The notes beneath the pieces were generated by a model. It ran no database searches. It worked only from the letters and a program-made list of their open reading frames with translations, and was not told where the DNA came from. A DNA stretch of 64,000 bases, from NCBI RefSeq assembly GCF_009649685.1, contig NZ_WJPK01000005.1, positions 62,001 through 126,000 of the forward strand. Direction: 5' to 3'. Numbering within the stretch: the stretch's first letter is position 1; the number at the start of each line of letters is the position of its first letter. Shown piece after piece: positions 48,337 to 58,505 of the stretch. The position numbers were made by a program, and so were the translations under genes. Source of the stretch: Flavobacteriaceae bacterium EG-1 (GTDB lineage: Bacteria > Bacteroidota > Bacteroidia > Flavobacteriales > Flavobacteriaceae).

Positions 48337-50469
48337 TTACGCGGTTATTCCTTTTGCTGCTTTAATAACTTCTTCCGAAATATTCGATGGTGTTTCAGCA
48401 TAATGTGAAAACTCCATCGTTGATGTTGCTCTACCCGAAGATAAAGTTCTCAAAGATGTAACATAACCAAACATTTCCGATAAAGGAACAGTACCTTTTA
48501 CAACCTTAGCCCCAGCTCTATCACTCATATCACTAATAGTACCACGTCTACGGTTTAAATCGCCCACAATATCACCCATGTTTTCTTCAGGTGTTATTAC
48601 TTCTAATTTCATAATTGGCTCCATAATCACAGCTCCGGCTGCCTTACCAGCTGCCTTATAACCCATTTTTGCAGCTAATTCAAAAGAAAGTGCATCCGAA
48701 TCCACAGGGTGAAAAGAACCATCTTTCAACACCACTTTCATCGTATCCATTTCAAATCCAGCTAATGGACCATTTTGCATAGCTTGCGTAAATCCTTTTT
48801 CAACAGCTGGAATGAATTCTTTAGGAATACGCCCACCTTTTATCTCATCAACAAACTGAAGTCCATCTCCTTCAAAATCCTCATCAGCAGGACTCATTTC
48901 AAATACAATATCACCAAACTTACCTCTACCACCAGATTGCTTTTTATAAGTTTCTCTATGTGCAGCTAATTTCGTTAAAGCTTCTTTGTATTCAACTTGT
49001 GGCTCACCTTGATTAACTTCTACCTTAAATTCACGTCTTAAACGATCAACAATAATATCTAAGTGAAGCTCACCCATACCTGATATAATTGTCTGACCAG
49101 AAGCTTCATCTGTTTTTACTTGAAATGTAGGATCTTCTTCTGCTAATTTCGCTAAAGCCATTCCTAACTTATCAACATCAGCCTTTGTTTTAGGCTCAAC
49201 TGCAATACCAATTACTGGATCAGGAAAATCCATACTCTCCAATATAATTGGATGCTTTTCTGCAGACATTGTATCTCCAGTTTTAATATCTTTAAAACCT
49301 ACTGCCGCTCCAATATCTCCAGCCTCTATAAAATCAATAGCATTTTGCTTATTAGAGTGCATTTGATAAATACGTGAAATACGTTCTTTTTTACCTGAAC
49401 GATTGTTTAAAATATATGATCCCGCATCTAAACGACCAGAATATGTTCTAAAGAAAGCCAAACGACCTACAAAAGGATCTGTTGCAATTTTAAAAGCCAA
49501 AGCAGAAAAAGGTTCTTTTACATCTGGCTTTCTACTGATAGACTCACCCGTAACTGGATCAGTACCTACAATAGCGTCCTTATCTATAGGAGAAGGCAAG
49601 TATCTACATACTGCATCTAATAAAAACTGAACACCTTTATTTTTAAACGAAGAACCACAAATCATTGGTATGATTGCACGATCCATCACCGCAGCTCTCA
49701 ACGCCGCATGAACTTCTTCTTCTGTAATAGAATCTTCATCTTCGAAGAATTTTTCCATTAATTCTTCATCATATTCAGCAACAGCTTCAATTAAGGCAGC
49801 TCTATACTCCCTTACTTCTGCTTTCATTTCTTCAGGAATATCAATGACGTCAAACGTTGACCCAAAACCTTCATCATGCCAAACAATAGCTCTGTTTTTC
49901 GCCAAATCTACGATGCCCTTAAAATCAGCCTCTTCACCTATAGGTAAAACAATTGGCACAGCATTTGAACCTAACATCTCTTTGACTTGCTTACAAACCA
50001 TTAAGAAGTTAGAACCCTGACGGTCCATTTTATTAACAAAACCAATTCTTGGAACTTTATAATTGTCAGCCAATCTCCAGTTAGTTTCCGATTGGGGCTC
50101 AACACCGTCAACAGCACTAAACAAGAAAACCAACCCATCAAGCACACGCAAAGAACGGTTTACTTCAACCGTAAAATCAACGTGACCAGGAGTATCAATA
50201 ATATTAAAGTGATAACCTTTAGCATCAGCTGTTGGCTTACCATTTTCGGTTGGAAATTGCCATTCACATGTAGTTGCAGCAGAAGTAATTGTAATACCAC
50301 GCTCCTGCTCTTGCTCCATCCAGTCCATAGTAGCTGCGCCATCATGAACCTCACCTATTTTATGACTTACACCCGTATAAAATAAAATACGCTCGGTAGT
50401 TGTGGTTTTTCCAGCATCAATATGCGCCGCAATACCAATATTTCGTGTAAATTTTAAATCTCTTGCCAT
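48337..50469 (-). CDS. fusA: elongation factor G
   Basis: 710 residues from the ATG at 50469 ([10 protein letters not shown]); the frame is open for 21 more codons to 50532 but that segment is not EF-G-like and overlaps rpsG. The GTPase domain has [22 protein letters not shown] and VNKMDRQGS, followed by domains II-V ([19 protein letters not shown] near the end). It drives tRNA-mRNA translocation. Seven bases after rpsG. Confidence 0.97.
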   Translation of the reverse strand: MARDLKFTRNIGIAAHIDAGKTTTTERILFYTGVSHKIGEVHDGAATMDWMEQEQERGITITSAATTCEWQFPTENGKPTADAKGYHFNIIDTPGHVDFTVEVNRSLRVLDGLVFLFSAVDGVEPQSETNWRLADNYKVPRIGFVNKMDRQGSNFLMVCKQVKEMLGSNAVPIVLPIGEEADFKGIVDLAKNRAIVWHDEGFGSTFDVIDIPEEMKAEVREYRAALIEAVAEYDEELMEKFFEDEDSITEEEVHAALRAAVMDRAIIPMICGSSFKNKGVQFLLDAVCRYLPSPIDKDAIVGTDPVTGESISRKPDVKEPFSALAFKIATDPFVGRLAFFRTYSGRLDAGSYILNNRSGKKERISRIYQMHSNKQNAIDFIEAGDIGAAVGFKDIKTGDTMSAEKHPIILESMDFPDPVIGIAVEPKTKADVDKLGMALAKLAEEDPTFQVKTDEASGQTIISGMGELHLDIIVDRLRREFKVEVNQGEPQVEYKEALTKLAAHRETYKKQSGGRGKFGDIVFEMSPADEDFEGDGLQFVDEIKGGRIPKEFIPAVEKGFTQAMQNGPLAGFEMDTMKVVLKDGSFHPVDSDALSFELAAKMGYKAAGKAAGAVIMEPIMKLEVITPEENMGDIVGDLNRRRGTISDMSDRAGAKVVKGTVPLSEMFGYVTSLRTLSSGRATSTMEFSHYAETPSNISEEVIKAAKGITA

Positions 50470-50476
50470 TTTTTGA

Positions 50477-50953
50477 TTAAAATCTAAAGTGAGAAAATGC
50501 TTTATTCGCTTCTGCCATTTTGTGGGTATCAACCCTTTTCTTAACAGCCGCGCCTTCTTCCTTAGAAGCTGCTAAAACCTCGGCTGCTAGTTTCTGAGCC
50601 ATTCCTTTTTCGTTACGTTTTCTCGAAAAACTAATCAACCACTTCATTGCAGTTGAAATTTTACGATCTGGACGAATTTGCATCGGAATTTGAAAAGTAG
50701 CACCACCAACTCTACGGCTTCGCACTTCAACATGCGGCATAACATTAGAAAGCGCATCTTTCCAAAGCTCTAATGAAGATTTTTCTTCATCAGTCTTCTT
50801 TTCTTCTACAATATCCATTGCATCGTAGAACACATTGAAAGCAACGGATTTCTTTCCATCCCACATCATCATATTTACAAAACGCGTTACCAGTTGATCA
50901 TCAAATCTTGGGTCTGGTAAAATTGGTCTCTTTTTTGCCTGCTTTTTTCTCAT
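50477..50953 (-). CDS. rpsG: 30S ribosomal protein S7
   Basis: 158 residues, [20 protein letters not shown], the [17 protein letters not shown] loop and the C-terminal [15 protein letters not shown]. Nucleates the 30S head. 47 bases after rpsL. Confidence 0.98.
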   Translation of the reverse strand: MRKKQAKKRPILPDPRFDDQLVTRFVNMMMWDGKKSVAFNVFYDAMDIVEEKKTDEEKSSLELWKDALSNVMPHVEVRSRRVGGATFQIPMQIRPDRKISTAMKWLISFSRKRNEKGMAQKLAAEVLAASKEEGAAVKKRVDTHKMAEANKAFSHFRF

Positions 50954-51000
50954 GATATATATATAAGGTATAAGATGATTTTATTCATCTTTAACTTTCT

Positions 51001-51375
51001 CTATTTTTTTGGACGTTTTGCGCCGTACTTTGATCGACGCTGCGTTCTCCCCGCAACACCTGCCGTATCTAATGCACCTCTAACAATGTGATATCTCACA
51101 CCTGGTAAATCCTTTACCCTTCCACCTCGCACTAAAACAATAGAGTGCTCTTGAAGATTATGACCTTCACCTGGTATATATGCATTAACTTCTTTTCCAT
51201 TTGTCAACCTAACCCTAGCCACTTTTCGCATAGCTGAATTTGGTTTTTTCGGCGTAGTAGTGTACACACGTGTACAAACACCTCTACGTTGAGGACATGA
51301 TTCCAAGGCTGCCGACTTACTTTTCTTGGTAATTGTCGACCTTCCTTTTCTTACTAATTGTGATATCGTTGGCAT
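51001..51375 (-). CDS. rpsL: 30S ribosomal protein S12
   Basis: 124 residues, the decoding-centre protein. The region [17 protein letters not shown] holds the Lys associated with streptomycin response (PKKPN), and [13 protein letters not shown] follows. First gene of the long minus-strand cluster, behind a clear promoter and 5' hairpin. Confidence 0.98.
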   Translation of the reverse strand: MPTISQLVRKGRSTITKKSKSAALESCPQRRGVCTRVYTTTPKKPNSAMRKVARVRLTNGKEVNAYIPGEGHNLQEHSIVLVRGGRVKDLPGVRYHIVRGALDTAGVAGRTQRRSKYGAKRPKK

Positions 51376-51400
51376 ACTATATTGTATATGTATAAAACTT

Positions 51401-51416
51401 ACCCTTGATTAAGGGT
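51401..51416 (-). promoter_or_regulatory. hairpin at the 5' end of the str operon mRNA
   Basis: ACCCTT-GATT-AAGGGT, a perfect 6-bp stem, begins about where transcription from the promoter at 51420-51450 should start. A 5'-terminal hairpin often stabilises mRNA; a regulatory role is possible. Confidence 0.5.
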
Positions 51417-51419
51417 CGG

Positions 51420-51450
51420 CAAATGTAATACTATTTCATAATAATTCAAA
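51420..51450 (-). promoter_or_regulatory. rpsL promoter (TTTG-N19-TACATTTG)
   Basis: Minus strand TTTG at -33 and TACATTTG at -7, separated by exactly 19 bases, a complete match to the Bacteroidota sigma consensus. It lies 45 bases before the rpsL start and should drive rpsL-rpsG-fusA-rpsJ. Confidence 0.75.
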
Positions 51451-51719
51451 TCCTAGACCATTAATTTTATTTTTTTTTTAAACAACACCATTTCACAACC
51501 CATATTTACACTAAATAAAATGCATGCATAATAAATATGATTCTCTAAAAAATAACTATCAAAATCACTGTTAAAATTAATTTTATTTAAGCATATTGTA
51601 GGTTTTTTATCACATTCATATTTTAACCTTGTTTTTATTGCACAATTTATATTCTATAACAAAAAAGATCAAGAAAGTTGTATTAACGTTACTGTATCTT
51701 AAAGTTTTATTAATATTAG

Positions 51720-51751
51720 TTTGGTTTATTAACATGAAAATATGATTTTTG
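51720..51751 (+). promoter_or_regulatory. candidate susC promoter
   Basis: TTTG, 20 bases, then GATTTTTG (7 of 8 to TAnnTTTG), with a predicted leader of about 20 bases to the ATG at 51779. Confidence 0.45.
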
Positions 51752-51778
51752 CGCTTAGCTAATTCAAATAATTATAAA

Positions 51779-54700
51779 ATGAGAACAAAAATTAAAGGAA
51801 TTTTAACGCTGCTTTTGGCGTTTGTTGTGCATATTTCCTTTGCACAGGACAAAGCGATTTCTGGTACGGTCACTGACCAAGATGGTCTTCCCTTACCAGG
51901 AGTAAACATCGTTGTAGAAGGTACTACTAATGGTACTCAGACAGACTTTGATGGTAATTACACCATTAATGGTTCAGCCGGTCAAGTAATCTCGTTTACT
52001 TACATTGGGCAGAAATCTGAGCAACGTACTATTGGTGCAAGTAACTCAATCAATGTGCAAATGACGGAAGATGCCGAAGCTTTAGACGAGGTAGTTGTAA
52101 CCGCTCTAGGTATTAAAAGAGAAAAGAAAAGTTTAGGTTATGCTACTCAAGAAGTAAAAGGTGATGCAGTTTCTGCTGTAAAGAGTAACAACTTTGTTAA
52201 CTCACTTTCTGGTAAGGTTGCAGGTTTAAGCATTAAAAACTCTGGTAACCTTGGAGGATCTACTCAAGTTATTATTAGAGGTAACAACTCCATAGCTGGT
52301 AACAACCAAGCTTTGTTTGTTATTGATGGTATTCCTGTAGATAATAGCAACTCTAATACTAGAAACGGTAAGGTTGCAGAACAAACTATTGGACGTGGAG
52401 GATTTGATTACGGTAATGCCGCCTCGGATATTAACCCAGATGACATTGCTACAATCAACGTATTGAAAGGTGCAGCAGCAACAGCATTATACGGATCAAG
52501 AGCATCTAATGGTGTTGTAATGATTACAACTAAAAAAGGTAAAAGAAATAAAGGTATTGGTGTAACAATTACTTCAAGTTTATCTTTGGGTACTGCTGAT
52601 AGCTCTACATTACCGGTTTATCAAGATAAATATGGTGCTGGTTACGGTGCTTATTATGATTCTGAAGATGGATACTTTAACCTATATGATGTAAACGGTG
52701 ATGGAATAGATGACTTAACTACTCCATTTACTGAAGATGCTTCGTATGGTGCTGCATTCGATCCTAACTTATTAGTATATCAATGGAATTCTATTTATCC
52801 ATCTTTACCGGATACTTACCAAGTAGCAACTCCTTATATAGCTGGGGCTAACAACCCTAATTATGTATGGGGAACAAGTGCAACTTCTGTAAACTCAGTT
52901 TCTTTAGATGGAGGTACTGAAACTAGTTCATTTAGATTAGGCGTTACTAACCTTTATCAAGATGGTAACTTACCAAATCAAACTATTAAAAGAAATACAA
53001 TTTCATTTAGTGGATCTCATGATTTATCGGAAAAGTTAACTGTTAGTGCTTATTTTAATTTTGTTAAAACTGATGGTCAGGGTAGAAATGGTACTGGTTA
53101 TAGTTCTGGTAACATTATGCAACAATTTAGACAGTGGAACCAAATAAATGTAGATTTCGCTGAACAAAAAGAAGCTTATTTTGCGACTGGAGAAAACATT
53201 ACTTGGAATCCAAATGGTCCTGATAATTTGTCTCCTATATACTCTGACAACCCATATTGGACTTTCTATGAAAATTATGAAACAGATACAAGAAGTAGAT
53301 ATTTTGGTAATTTTGCATTAGATTATAAAATTAATGATTGGTTAACAGCGGTTGGTAGATTTACATTTGACACCTATTCTGCTTTACAAGAAGAGCGTAT
53401 CAATGTAGGTAGTGCTGATGTTTCTTCTTATATTAGATATAATGATAACGTAGCAGAATACAACTACGATGCAATGTTGAATTTCAACAAATATCTTACT
53501 GAGAAATTAAGCTTTGAAGGTACTATTGGTGTAAACCTAAGAAGAAACCAAAACAATAGTATTTTTGCTGAAACCAATGGAGGGTTAAACTTAGCTGGTC
53601 TTTACACCTTATCTAATAGTGTGAGTCCTATAGAAGCACCTGTAGAATATGATGCTACCAAAATGGTAGATGGCGAATATATTAGAGCTAGTTTAGGTTA
53701 TAATAATTTTGCATATTTAGAAGGTTCTTATAGAACGGATCGCTCTTCAACTTTACCAAAAGCAGATAACCGATATGGTTACTATTCTGTTTCTGGTAAC
53801 ATTATTTTCTCAGAACTAATTAATGCCGACTGGTTAACTTTTGGTAAATTGAGAGCAAATTATGCTGAAGTAGGTAATGATACAGACCCATATAGAGTTT
53901 TTAACACCTACACTATTAACACACCTTTTAACGGTAGTGGTAGTGCAACGAACCCTACATCACAGGCCAACTTAAATCTGTTACCTGAGAGACAAGAGAG
54001 CACTGAATTTGGTATAGAAATGGCAATGTTCCAAAGACGTTTAGGTATTGATGTATCTTATTATAATACTCAGAACATTAACCAAATTACTCGAATTCCT
54101 TTATCTACAGCTACTGGTTATTCTACAGCTGTTCTTAATGCAGGAACAATAGAAAACAAAGGTTGGGAAGCACAAATAACAGCAACTCCTATTAAATCTG
54201 AAGATTTTCAATGGGACGTTACTTTAAACTGGGCTCAAAACAAGAGTTTAGTAGTAGAATTATTAAATGGAATTGACAACTTGCAATTAGCTTCTTTACA
54301 AGGTGGTGTTTCAATTAATGCAACTCCTGGTGAACCTTATGGTACAATTAGAGGTCGTGATTTTGTTTATCATGAAAATGGCCAACCTATCGTAAACGAA
54401 TCGGGTTATTGGGAAAGAACTGATAATAGTAATGAAGTTATTGGTGATATTAACCCAGATTGGACTGGTGGTGTTTACAACACATTTAAGTACAAAAACT
54501 TGAGTTTAGGATTCCTAATTGACATTCAAAAAGGTGGTGATGTATTCTCGTTAGATACTTATTATGGTTATGCTACTGGTATGTATGATTGGTCAGTTGC
54601 CGATAACGAATTAGGCAATCCAATAAGAGACCCAATAACTGGTACTGTAGGTAATTATGGTGCTGATTCTGGTGGATTGATAATTGAAGGGGTTGACGAA

Positions 54701-55036
54701 AACGGAAATCCTAATCAAGTGAGAGGTGATTTTTCTTACTACGCTAACCCTTATGGGTACGCAAGAGCTCCTAGTGCGTTTCATGTACATGATGCTAGTT
54801 ATGTTAAATTACGTGAAGCTAATTTAACATATAACCTAGGGTCTAAAGTACTAGACAGAACTCCATTTACTTCAGCCTCTATATCATTTATTGGTAGAAA
54901 CTTATGGATTATTTCGAAAAACGTTCCTTATGCAGATCCAGAAGCTGGTTTAAGTTCTGGTAATGTTCAAGGGTATCAATCAGGAGCATTCCCTTCTATT
55001 AGAGAAATTGGTGCTAGTCTTAAATTACAGTTTTAA
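51779..55036 (+). CDS. SusC/RagA-type TonB-dependent outer-membrane transporter
   Basis: 1085 residues from the ATG at 51779 (MRTKIKGIL), which begins a good signal peptide ending HISFAQ; the frame extends to a TTG at 51749. Then a carboxypeptidase-regulatory-like domain (ISGTVTDQDGLPLPGVNI), a TonB-box region (ALDEVVVTALG), the plug with GKVAGLSIKNSG and LYGSRASNGVVMITTKKG, and a long beta-barrel ending in Phe (ASLKLQF). It imports a ligand captured by the SusD partner next to it. No glycosidase is nearby, so the substrate may not be a glycan. Confidence 0.95.
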   Translation: MRTKIKGILTLLLAFVVHISFAQDKAISGTVTDQDGLPLPGVNIVVEGTTNGTQTDFDGNYTINGSAGQVISFTYIGQKSEQRTIGASNSINVQMTEDAEALDEVVVTALGIKREKKSLGYATQEVKGDAVSAVKSNNFVNSLSGKVAGLSIKNSGNLGGSTQVIIRGNNSIAGNNQALFVIDGIPVDNSNSNTRNGKVAEQTIGRGGFDYGNAASDINPDDIATINVLKGAAATALYGSRASNGVVMITTKKGKRNKGIGVTITSSLSLGTADSSTLPVYQDKYGAGYGAYYDSEDGYFNLYDVNGDGIDDLTTPFTEDASYGAAFDPNLLVYQWNSIYPSLPDTYQVATPYIAGANNPNYVWGTSATSVNSVSLDGGTETSSFRLGVTNLYQDGNLPNQTIKRNTISFSGSHDLSEKLTVSAYFNFVKTDGQGRNGTGYSSGNIMQQFRQWNQINVDFAEQKEAYFATGENITWNPNGPDNLSPIYSDNPYWTFYENYETDTRSRYFGNFALDYKINDWLTAVGRFTFDTYSALQEERINVGSADVSSYIRYNDNVAEYNYDAMLNFNKYLTEKLSFEGTIGVNLRRNQNNSIFAETNGGLNLAGLYTLSNSVSPIEAPVEYDATKMVDGEYIRASLGYNNFAYLEGSYRTDRSSTLPKADNRYGYYSVSGNIIFSELINADWLTFGKLRANYAEVGNDTDPYRVFNTYTINTPFNGSGSATNPTSQANLNLLPERQESTEFGIEMAMFQRRLGIDVSYYNTQNINQITRIPLSTATGYSTAVLNAGTIENKGWEAQITATPIKSEDFQWDVTLNWAQNKSLVVELLNGIDNLQLASLQGGVSINATPGEPYGTIRGRDFVYHENGQPIVNESGYWERTDNSNEVIGDINPDWTGGVYNTFKYKNLSLGFLIDIQKGGDVFSLDTYYGYATGMYDWSVADNELGNPIRDPITGTVGNYGADSGGLIIEGVDENGNPNQVRGDFSYYANPYGYARAPSAFHVHDASYVKLREANLTYNLGSKVLDRTPFTSASISFIGRNLWIISKNVPYADPEAGLSSGNVQGYQSGAFPSIREIGASLKLQF

Positions 55037-55046
55037 AAAAAAAATT

Positions 55047-56483
55047 ATGAAAAAAATATTAATAACAGCTATTACAATTATAGCCCTAGTATCATGTCAA
55101 TCGGATGATGCTTACGAGAATTTAAATAGGGATCCTAAAAACCCTACTGCTGTTGATGCTAGTTTTTTATTCAATGGAGCTGTTAACAGCTTAATTGACC
55201 AATTAACTAGTACAAATGTAAATCTCAACGTTTTTAAAATGTTGGCACAACATTGGACAGAGACTACATATACAGATGAAGCGAATTATGACTTTAATAC
55301 TAGAACTATTCCTGGTAGTCACTGGTCAGAAATTTACAGAGATGTATTATTAGATTTACAAACAGCCCGCGAAGTAACTGAAGCAGATGAAGCCTTAAGT
55401 GCAGCTGAAAAAACTTCTAGAATTGCGCAAATTGAAGTATTAGTTATTTATACTTACGCGCAAATGGTGGAGACTTTTGGTAATATACCTTATAGCCAGG
55501 CTTTAAATACTTCTGAATATATCCTGCCTGCTTACGATGATGCAGCGACTATTTATAGTGATTTACTATCTAGATTAACTGCTGTAATTCCTACTATATC
55601 TGGTACTGGATTTGGTTCTGCAGATGCAATCTATTCAGGAGATGCTACCTTATGGAAAAAGTTTGCTAATTCTTTATTATTAAGAATGGGATTAAGAGCT
55701 ATTGATGCACCAGGTATGACTGCTGAAGCTACAGCGGCAATTAATTCTGCTATTAGTGGTGGTGTATTCACTTCAAATGCTGATAATGCTCAGATAATCT
55801 TTTCTAGTTCTACACCAAATACAAATCCACTTTGGGAAGATTTAGTTGAATCTGGTCGTTCAGATTTTGTTATCGCTAATACGTTAGTTGATTTCATGAA
55901 CAATTTAGATGACCCAAGAAGAACTGCTTATTTTGAGCAAAATTTAGGTGAAGACACATACCTTGGAGGTCCTTATGGAGACAACAATACTTACTCTACA
56001 TATACTCATATTGGAGCAGCAATGTTAGACCCTACTAAACCTGCTAGTTTTCTAGATTTTGCTGAAGTATCTTTTTACTTAGCAGATGTTGCAGAACGCG
56101 GAATATCAGGAACACCTGCAGATGCTGAAGCATTCTATAATGCAGGAATTACAGCTTCTTTCGACTATTGGGGAGTAGAAGGCGCAGATGCTTATTTAGC
56201 TAATCCTGATGTGGCCTATGCAACGGCTCCAGGTACTTGGAAAGAGAAAATTGGTAATCAATTATGGTTAGCAATGTACAATAGAGGTTTTGAAGCATGG
56301 ACAGCATGGAGAGTTTATGACACTCCAACAATGAATGTTGCAGCGGTAAGTGAATTACCTGTACCAACAAGATATACTTATCCAATTTCAGAACAGAACC
56401 TAAACCAGGCTAATTGGGAAGCGGCTTCCACAGCTATTGGTGGTGACAACCAAACAACTAAATTGTTTTTTGATGTTGAATAA
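55047..56483 (+). CDS. SusD/RagB-like lipoprotein (SusD-like_2 branch)
   Basis: 478 residues from the ATG at 55047. Lipobox LVSC (Cys16) is followed by the family signature YENLNRDPKNPT, helical TPR-like pairs, and the conserved ending LWLAMYNRGFEAWTAWR. It is the lid of the SusC channel facing the medium. The RDPKNPT form marks the branch annotated as SusD/RagB nutrient-binding rather than classical starch SusD. Ten bases after susC and followed by a terminator. Confidence 0.93.
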   Translation: MKKILITAITIIALVSCQSDDAYENLNRDPKNPTAVDASFLFNGAVNSLIDQLTSTNVNLNVFKMLAQHWTETTYTDEANYDFNTRTIPGSHWSEIYRDVLLDLQTAREVTEADEALSAAEKTSRIAQIEVLVIYTYAQMVETFGNIPYSQALNTSEYILPAYDDAATIYSDLLSRLTAVIPTISGTGFGSADAIYSGDATLWKKFANSLLLRMGLRAIDAPGMTAEATAAINSAISGGVFTSNADNAQIIFSSSTPNTNPLWEDLVESGRSDFVIANTLVDFMNNLDDPRRTAYFEQNLGEDTYLGGPYGDNNTYSTYTHIGAAMLDPTKPASFLDFAEVSFYLADVAERGISGTPADAEAFYNAGITASFDYWGVEGADAYLANPDVAYATAPGTWKEKIGNQLWLAMYNRGFEAWTAWRVYDTPTMNVAAVSELPVPTRYTYPISEQNLNQANWEAASTAIGGDNQTTKLFFDVE

Positions 56484-56509
56484 ATAGTTTGGTTATAAAT
56501 TATTTTATT

Positions 56510-56543
56510 AAAGGCTGGTTTCAATGAAACCAGCCTTTTTTTT
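56510..56543 (+). terminator. intrinsic terminator of the SusC/SusD operon
   Basis: AAAGGCTGGTTTC and GAAACCAGCCTTT form a perfect 13-bp stem with a 3-base loop followed by TTTTT. It cleanly separates the pair from the downstream lipoprotein gene. Confidence 0.92.
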
Positions 56544-56620
56544 AAGCATGAATTAAACTTTTTACTAAATACATTGTAAGTTTATTCAAATTATTTCGAC
56601 GTATTTAAAATAACATCAGC

Positions 56621-57640
56621 ATGAAAATAAAAATACTTTTTATTGCAAGTATTTTAGGTATAAGTTGTTCCAATGACAACAATGTAGTTTCTAGTATTGC
56701 TGACACTCAAGAAAATTTCACATCTCTTTGGTGTGTCCCTGAATCTAATATTGGGGGAGGAACTTCATATTTTCCATTAATAGAATCACCAACTTTTAAA
56801 AATATAACATTTATTGATTCACTGAATTTTTTAGTAGAAAATTCCAAAGTAGCCATTTTAGCCTTTGAAGATAAAATTTATGTCTACCCTTATGATTTTA
56901 CGAATTATTACGAGGTAATTGACACACCTATTGAAAACAAAAATCTTATTTTTAGTTATTGTCCTTTAACTCAGAGTTCTTTATGTTTTGACACTAATTC
57001 TAGAACTACAACTTCGCTTACCATGAAGGCTTCAGGCTACCTCTACAATGACAATTTAGTTTTGACTGATGACAAGGAAGAAGAGTATTGGTCTCAAATT
57101 GATTCTAAAGTTATTAGAGGTTCTAACAAAACCGATAGAATAGCAACTTATAATCTTATTGAAACAATTTGGTCTGTAGCCAAAACTAAATTTCCTAGTG
57201 CTTTAGTTTTTTATCATAACAATACAAACCTATGCTCAGGCTGTGAAATCAATGAAATTTCTTTAAATTACAACAATCCATTTGGGGTTATTAATGAGCA
57301 TGTTAAAGAAGATACCGTATATCTGTTTAGTTACAACGCATTAACAAATAATGCTGAACTGCAAACAATTTCTATTAATGGTAAAAAAACAATAGTTGTA
57401 GGCAATAAGAACATTCCCTTTTTTAATGCTTTTTATGTACCTTCAACAATAGAATTTACACTACTTAACGAATCGGAATTTCCCCTAATATTAAAAGATA
57501 ATGAAAATACAAAATGGGATGTATTTGGTAGGGCCATAAATGGACCTAATAAAGGAATGAAACTTGAAAGCCCAAAATGCTTTATAGCTGGTATGTGGGC
57601 TTGGGAAGACTTTTATGAAAATAGAATTCTTCACTATTAA
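56621..57640 (+). CDS. DUF3179-like lipoprotein
   Basis: 339 residues with lipobox ISCS (Cys16). The body matches the DUF3179 plan: VAILAFEDKIYVYPYDF, then FSYCPLTQSSLCFD, SGYLYNDNLVLTDDKEEEYWSQ and the C-terminal MWAWEDFYENRIL. The usual CPLC motif is altered to CPLT, so one conserved Cys is missing. Function unknown. It starts 78 bases past the SusD terminator and is followed by an esterase gene 25 bases later. Confidence 0.75.
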   Translation: MKIKILFIASILGISCSNDNNVVSSIADTQENFTSLWCVPESNIGGGTSYFPLIESPTFKNITFIDSLNFLVENSKVAILAFEDKIYVYPYDFTNYYEVIDTPIENKNLIFSYCPLTQSSLCFDTNSRTTTSLTMKASGYLYNDNLVLTDDKEEEYWSQIDSKVIRGSNKTDRIATYNLIETIWSVAKTKFPSALVFYHNNTNLCSGCEINEISLNYNNPFGVINEHVKEDTVYLFSYNALTNNAELQTISINGKKTIVVGNKNIPFFNAFYVPSTIEFTLLNESEFPLILKDNENTKWDVFGRAINGPNKGMKLESPKCFIAGMWAWEDFYENRILHY

Positions 57641-57665
57641 TTCTATTATCATAATTCAATAGTAA

Positions 57666-58490
57666 ATGGGTTATTTTAAAAATTACTTTCTTATTATATT
57701 ATTAATATCGACAAACTCGATCATCGTATCATGCTCAAGTAATTCGGAACCTTCAGATTCTGTAGACAATCCTGAACAGACAGTAAGAACAGCAAATGAT
57801 GTTAAAGAGGATTTTCAATCCATCGATTTTAAATCTGGCATAAATGATATTACCTTAGAATCAACGACAACTGGTGTTTTTTGGAAATTTCGGGTAGTGG
57901 TCCCAACCGATGTAGATTTAAATAACCTTCCATTATTGTTCAATCTTCATGGTGGAGCTCAAAATATTGATGATGACTTACACAAAACTACAGCATGTAT
58001 AACTTCTCCAGGAATAGACGGAATTCTTGAAGCCTATATTATAAGCCCCAATAGTAATGGCGAACTTTGGTACTCACAAAATAATCAGATTCAAATGGTT
58101 GCTTTACATGATTTAGCAACCACATATTTACCTATTGATAAGAGTAGAGTAGCCATTACTGGATATAGCGATGGTGGTAATGGGAGTTGGTTTTTTGCCC
58201 AATTTTATAGCTCGTTATTTTCGGCTGCTATACCTATCGCTACTTCATATAATACTATTTCAAACAACGGTATTTATAATCCGTTTGAAATACCGCTATA
58301 TGTAATACACGGAGAAGAAGATGAATTGTTCCCCTTGGAGACCACTCAAAGTTTAATTAATAAATCAATTGAAGTTGGATCGGATATTCAAGTTAGTATT
58401 GCGCCAGATTTAGATCATTATCAAGTTTGTGATTATATGCCATATTTTAAAGAAGGTGTTAATTGGTTAGTCTCAGAGGTATGGCAATAA
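57666..58490 (+). CDS. secreted PHB-depolymerase/feruloyl-esterase-like alpha/beta hydrolase
   Basis: 274 residues with a lipoprotein signal (VSCS, Cys23). Nucleophile Ser in GYSDGG (about residue 173), acid in HGEEDELFP, His in DLDHYQV. The arrangement NLHGGAQ plus GYSDGG resembles esterases of the LpqC/Est-like group. Envelope-anchored ester hydrolysis is inferred. Co-oriented with the DUF3179 gene (25-base gap). Confidence 0.85.
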   Translation: MGYFKNYFLIILLISTNSIIVSCSSNSEPSDSVDNPEQTVRTANDVKEDFQSIDFKSGINDITLESTTTGVFWKFRVVVPTDVDLNNLPLLFNLHGGAQNIDDDLHKTTACITSPGIDGILEAYIISPNSNGELWYSQNNQIQMVALHDLATTYLPIDKSRVAITGYSDGGNGSWFFAQFYSSLFSAAIPIATSYNTISNNGIYNPFEIPLYVIHGEEDELFPLETTQSLINKSIEVGSDIQVSIAPDLDHYQVCDYMPYFKEGVNWLVSEVWQ

Positions 58491-58505
58491 TTTCGCTAAA
58501 TAATA

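Larger units (their letters stand above)
51376..51778. other. divergent intergenic region between rpsL and susC
   Basis: 403 bases without a credible gene. It holds the rpsL promoter and 5' hairpin at one end and a susC promoter candidate at the other. In between is AT-rich DNA with a T9 run (51470-51479) and TGCATGCA (51521-51528), which I cannot assign. Confidence 0.6.

Noticed and set aside
50470-50532. N-terminal 21-codon extension of fusA
   Set aside because: It overlaps rpsG, has no EF-G similarity, and the ATG at 50469 matches the usual MARDL start.
51440-51460. TTCAAATCC resembling a tRNA T-loop
   Set aside because: No acceptor or anticodon stems can be formed around it; the CAAA is explained as the rpsL -33 element.
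54963-55046. 28-codon extension of the SusD gene into susC
   Set aside because: The ATG at 55047 gives a proper lipoprotein signal; the extension overlaps the end of susC.
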